This document shows, one piece after another, positions 61,640-64,000 of a DNA stretch of 64,000 nucleotides. A program made the translations under genes and the position numbers. The notes under the pieces were generated by a model. That model ran no database searches and was not told where the DNA came from. It was given only the letters and a program-made list of their open reading frames with translations. The stretch comes from Streptomonospora sp. PA3 (GTDB lineage: Bacteria; Actinomycetota; Actinomycetes; Streptosporangiales; Streptosporangiaceae): assembly GCF_009728995.1 (NCBI RefSeq), contig NZ_VTZW01000006.1, forward strand, positions 111,366 through 175,365, given 5' to 3'. Each line of letters opens with the position of its first letter. Position 1 is the stretch's first letter.

Positions 61640-62560
61640 GCCTACCGCCGCCATCAAGCCAATATCCGCGGGGCGGCGAGGCCGGCGAGCCGACGGGGGT
61701 CGGGGCTGCGGGGGTCCGGGCCGGCGACCACCGACCGAGGCCGACGCATGGCCGATCACCCGACGGGGCGGCGAGGACGGCGAAGGTCTCGGGCCGCACG
61801 GATCGGTCCGGGGGGGCGCCCGTTGAGCATGCGACGTGGCAGCGACGGCGGCGCAGGGCTCAGCCCGCACGAATCGGCTCGGGTGCCCGCCGGTGACCGT
61901 GAGCAACGGGGGCGGCGAGGTCGGCGGGGGGTTCGGGGCTTGCACGGGTCGGTTCGGATGGGCGCCGGTTGCGCATCCGACGGGGCGGCGACGGCGGCGG
62001 GGAGCTGGGCTGTGCGGTCACCGGATGAGGTCGGCGCATGGCCGATCACCCGACGAGGCAGCGACGACCGCGCACGGCTCAGCCCGCACGAACCGGCCCC
62101 GGTGCCCGCCGGTTACGCGCCCGACGAGGCAGCGAGGGCCGACGGAGTCCGGGTCGGTGATCATCGGCCCCGGGCGCCCGCCGGTTGATCACCCGACGAG
62201 GGCGGCGAGGGCGGCACGGGGCACAACCCGCACGGATCGGTGCGGGTGCTCGCCGGTTGCGGTGGACAACGGGGGCAGCGACGGCAGCGCAGTTCAGCCC
62301 GCACAAATCGGTCCGCGTGCCCGCCGGTGACGGTGAACAACGGCGGCGGCGAGGACACCGGGAGTTCGGGCCAGAGATCATCGGCTGGTGTGGGCGGATG
62401 GCTGGGCGTCCGACGTGGCGGCGATGACCGCGCAGGGCTCGGGCCGCGCGGACCGGTTCGGGTGGGCGCCGGTGGCGGTGGGCGCCGGTGGCGGTGGGCG
62501 CCGGTGGCGGTGGGCGCCGGTGGCGGTGGGCGACGGGGCGGTGGGCGACGGGGGCGGGCG
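61640..62560 (+). repeat. Array of a degenerate ~72-bp tandem unit
   Basis: About 12 diverged units, spaced 66-75 bases (for example at 62102, 62173, 62245, 62317 by the GCCGGT anchor). A typical unit carries CCCGCACGGATCGG, GTGCCCGCCGGTGACGG and ACGGGGGCGGCGA. Spacing of 72 is divisible by three, but stop codons and shifts interrupt every frame. No convincing gene lies in 61515-62640. Confidence 0.75.
62461..62524 (+). repeat. 16-bp tandem repeat
   Basis: Four exact copies of GGTGGGCGCCGGTGGC, then two imperfect ones (to about 62550), at the end of the 72-bp array. Confidence 0.9.
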
Positions 62561-62638
62561 CGCCGGGGGGTGTTCCGGTGGGCCTCGCCGCCTGCGCACC
62601 CCCACCCGAAACCCCGAATGCCCGGTTTAATTCAACGC

Positions 62639-62934
62639 GCTCTGGCCCCGGTCGCACCGAGCGCGGCCCCACGGACACCGGCGACGCGGGAACCGGTCAC
62701 GGAACCCGACATTCGGCACCTTCGGGGCGGCGGTGGGGCGACGAGGCGCGCCCCGCGACCACCCGGGCGGCCTCCGGCCGCGCGGAGCTCTGGCCCCGGT
62801 CGCACCGAGCGCGGCCCCACGGACACCGGCGACGCGGGAACCGGTCACGGAACCCGACATTCGGCACCTTCGGGGCGGCGGTGGGGCGACGAGGCGCGCC
62901 CCGCGACCACCCGGGCGGCCTCCGGCCGCGCGGA
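62639..62934. repeat. Exact 148-bp tandem duplication
   Basis: 62639-62786 and 62787-62934 appear identical. Each starts GCTCTGGCCCCGGTCGCACC and ends CTCCGGCCGCGCGGA. No indels were seen, implying recent duplication or gene conversion. Its coding capacity is not convincing. Confidence 0.9.
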
Positions 62935-63245
62935 GGGCCGTCCGCGACGTCGACTCCTCCCGCGATGTCCGGTATGCGGGGGCGCCAGGGCGGCCCGCAC
63001 GACCCGGATCGGCGATGATCATGGCATTTGGACCGGGGATCCGCACCCGAAGCGATCCAAACGCGCACCTCGCGGCACCCCGGCCGCCTCCACCCCCGCC
63101 GCATCCGGGAATTCCGGGCAAACCACCCCGGTATCCTTCCGCATCCCGGAAGACCCGGCGCTCCGGTGCGCCGCACACACCCACCGCGCACCATCGGCGG
63201 GCATCGTCGACCCAACGCGAGGCGAAATGCCGAAACGCCCCCGCC
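62935..63245. other. Gene-free region
   Basis: About 310 bases with a few short frames, none protein-like. ATCCGGGAATTCCGGGC at about 63105-63121 forms a partial palindrome. Nothing else recognised. Confidence 0.4.
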
Positions 63246-63532
63246 CAGATCGTGTGTCAGAACGGCGGGGGCGCCGCCTTCCAGGAACCCACCGGGCACC
63301 ACCCGCGGCGGCCACCACCGAGGCTGCGGCAATGGGTGCGCCCCGCGAAGCGCGATCACAGCTTGCCGCCGAGCGCACGCGGTTCTTCCCAGGTGGAGCC
63401 GTACCACCGGTGGCGGACCTCCGGCACAAAAGTGCACCGTGCGCTCGGCGGCAAGCTGGCGCACAGCGCTTCGCGCATCACAGCCCCATTGCCGCAACCT
63501 CCTGTGGTGACCGACTCCTTGAACACGACGTA
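63246..63532 (-). mobile_element. MITE-like element, family A, copy 6
   Basis: The left long end begins GATCGTGTGTCAGAACG (63248-63264), matching the other long ends at about 14 of 17 positions. The right end is TCCTTGAACACGACG (63516-63530) followed by TA (63531-63532). Internal arms are the same as in copies 3-5. About 283 bp. The left flank is CA rather than TA (mutated). Confidence 0.85.
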
Positions 63533-63539
63533 GGCGGCT

Positions 63540-64000
63540 CCCACTACCGCCCTCGCCGCCCCCGTCGGGCGGCCCGCCGTCCGCCGCCGGCAACCGGTCA
63601 CCGCCCAGCCCAGGCCCCGTCGGCCATCGCCGCTCTCGTCGCATGCCCAACCGGCGGGCACCCGGACCGGTGGGCACGGGCGAAGCCACCCGCCGACCTC
63701 GCTGCCTCGTCGCATGGGCCACCGGCGGGCACCCGAACCGCTCCGCGCGGGCCAAGCCCACCGCCGACCTCGCCGCCCCCGTCGGGCGACCCGCCATCCG
63801 CCGCCAGTCACCGGTGACCGCCCAGCCCGGCCATCCGCCGCCAGTCACCGGTGACCGCCCAGCCCGGCCATCCGCCGCCCTCGCCGCCCCCGTCGCACGC
63901 CCAACCGGCGAGCACCCGAACCGCTCCGCGCGGGCCCAACCCCGCGCCGACCTCGCGGCCCCCGTCGGGTGCCCAACCGGCGAGCACCCGAACCGATCCC
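63540..64000 (-). repeat. 72-bp unit array, opposite orientation, reaching the window edge
   Basis: The complement of this stretch repeats the same unit (GCCCGCGCGGAGCGGTTCGG, GTGCTCGCCGGTTGGGC, ACGGGGGCGGCGA). It thus forms an inverted partner to the array at 61640-62560 across about 1 kb, and it continues past 64000. Confidence 0.75.
63794..63867. repeat. Exact 37-bp tandem duplication
   Basis: 63794-63830 and 63831-63867 are identical: CCATCCGCCGCCAGTCACCG, then GTGACCGCCCAGCCCGG. A partial third copy starts at 63868. Confidence 0.9.

Noticed and set aside
62461..62560. Possible CRISPR array from regular short repeats
   Set aside because: The 16-bp repeats are contiguous with no unique spacers, and no cas gene is present.
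61640..62560. 72-bp array as a CRISPR or a 24-residue repeat-protein gene
   Set aside because: Units are degenerate along their whole length, with no constant repeat and variable spacer. All reading frames are interrupted; kept only as a DNA repeat.
62240..63817. A 525-residue forward frame in the repeat region
   Set aside because: It runs through the 72-bp array, the 148-bp duplication and a MITE. No domain; only lack of stops in GC-rich repeats.

Overview
The window is very GC-rich (mostly above 70% by eye), with many GTG and TTG starts, 4-base gene overlaps, an XRE-DUF397 pair, a PopR-like regulator beside a clpP pair and a SigR-type sigma factor. This points to a sporulating-type actinomycete; Nocardiopsaceae (Streptomonospora/Nocardiopsis-like) is my inference. 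I saw no rRNA, tRNA or CRISPR array.

Layout. 0-6.8 kb: flotillin (cut by the window edge) with a YqiJ-like membrane OB-fold partner, an F420-type oxidoreductase, a LysR/reductase pair, and an MFS exporter coupled to a GntR regulator. 6.8-10.9 kb: a long leader before an unknown 127-aa gene, then a TetR/alcohol dehydrogenase divergon with a clear operator. 10.8-13.9 kb: VOC, DinB, WYL regulator and LysE exporter, bracketed by broken copies of lysE and of the WYL gene, which suggests an old tandem duplication. 14-17.2 kb: accessory island with a DUF559/AbiEi-like nuclease gene lying between two arms of a dispersed repeat, three overlapping tiny genes ending in a RanBP2-like zinc ribbon, and an XRE-DUF397 pair.

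17.3-21 kb: E1alpha-E1beta-E2 2-oxoacid dehydrogenase operon. 21.4-27.1 kb: SigR-like sigma factor without an adjacent rsrA, then purS, a RsbW-like ATPase, purQ, a membrane protein and purL. 27.2-36 kb: TetR-controlled ABC exporter, Rv2629/baeRF-type protein, aldehyde dehydrogenase, class II aldolase behind a possible iron box, and a paired CrcB fluoride channel. 36-41.5 kb: a hydrolase lacking its serine nucleophile, a PASTA penicillin-binding protein, and a second-type clpP pair facing a PopR-like regulator that ends in LAA.

42-50.7 kb: SURF1, DUF3817, a glycan cluster (GT2, WbqC, PIG-L deacetylase, epimerase), a DUF202 pair, thioredoxin, and a spermidine-synthase-like protein. 50.9-54.2 kb: an array of three MITE-like elements (terminal inverted repeats, TA flanks) abutting the stop codon of an immunity gene for a large WXG-type polymorphic toxin with a C-terminal nucleotidyltransferase. 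54.5-61.5 kb: hisG/hisE, SDR, methyltransferase, LysR with a class V aminotransferase, a ClpC-N protein behind two GTCAA palindromes, and a CatB-type acetyltransferase. 61.5-64 kb: no convincing gene, but two opposed arrays of a degenerate ~72-bp unit, an exact 148-bp tandem duplication and another MITE.

The most novel signals are the MITE family and its possible nuclease-carrying full-length relative at 14.07-15.33 kb, the toxin/immunity locus it abuts, and the inverted 72-bp arrays.
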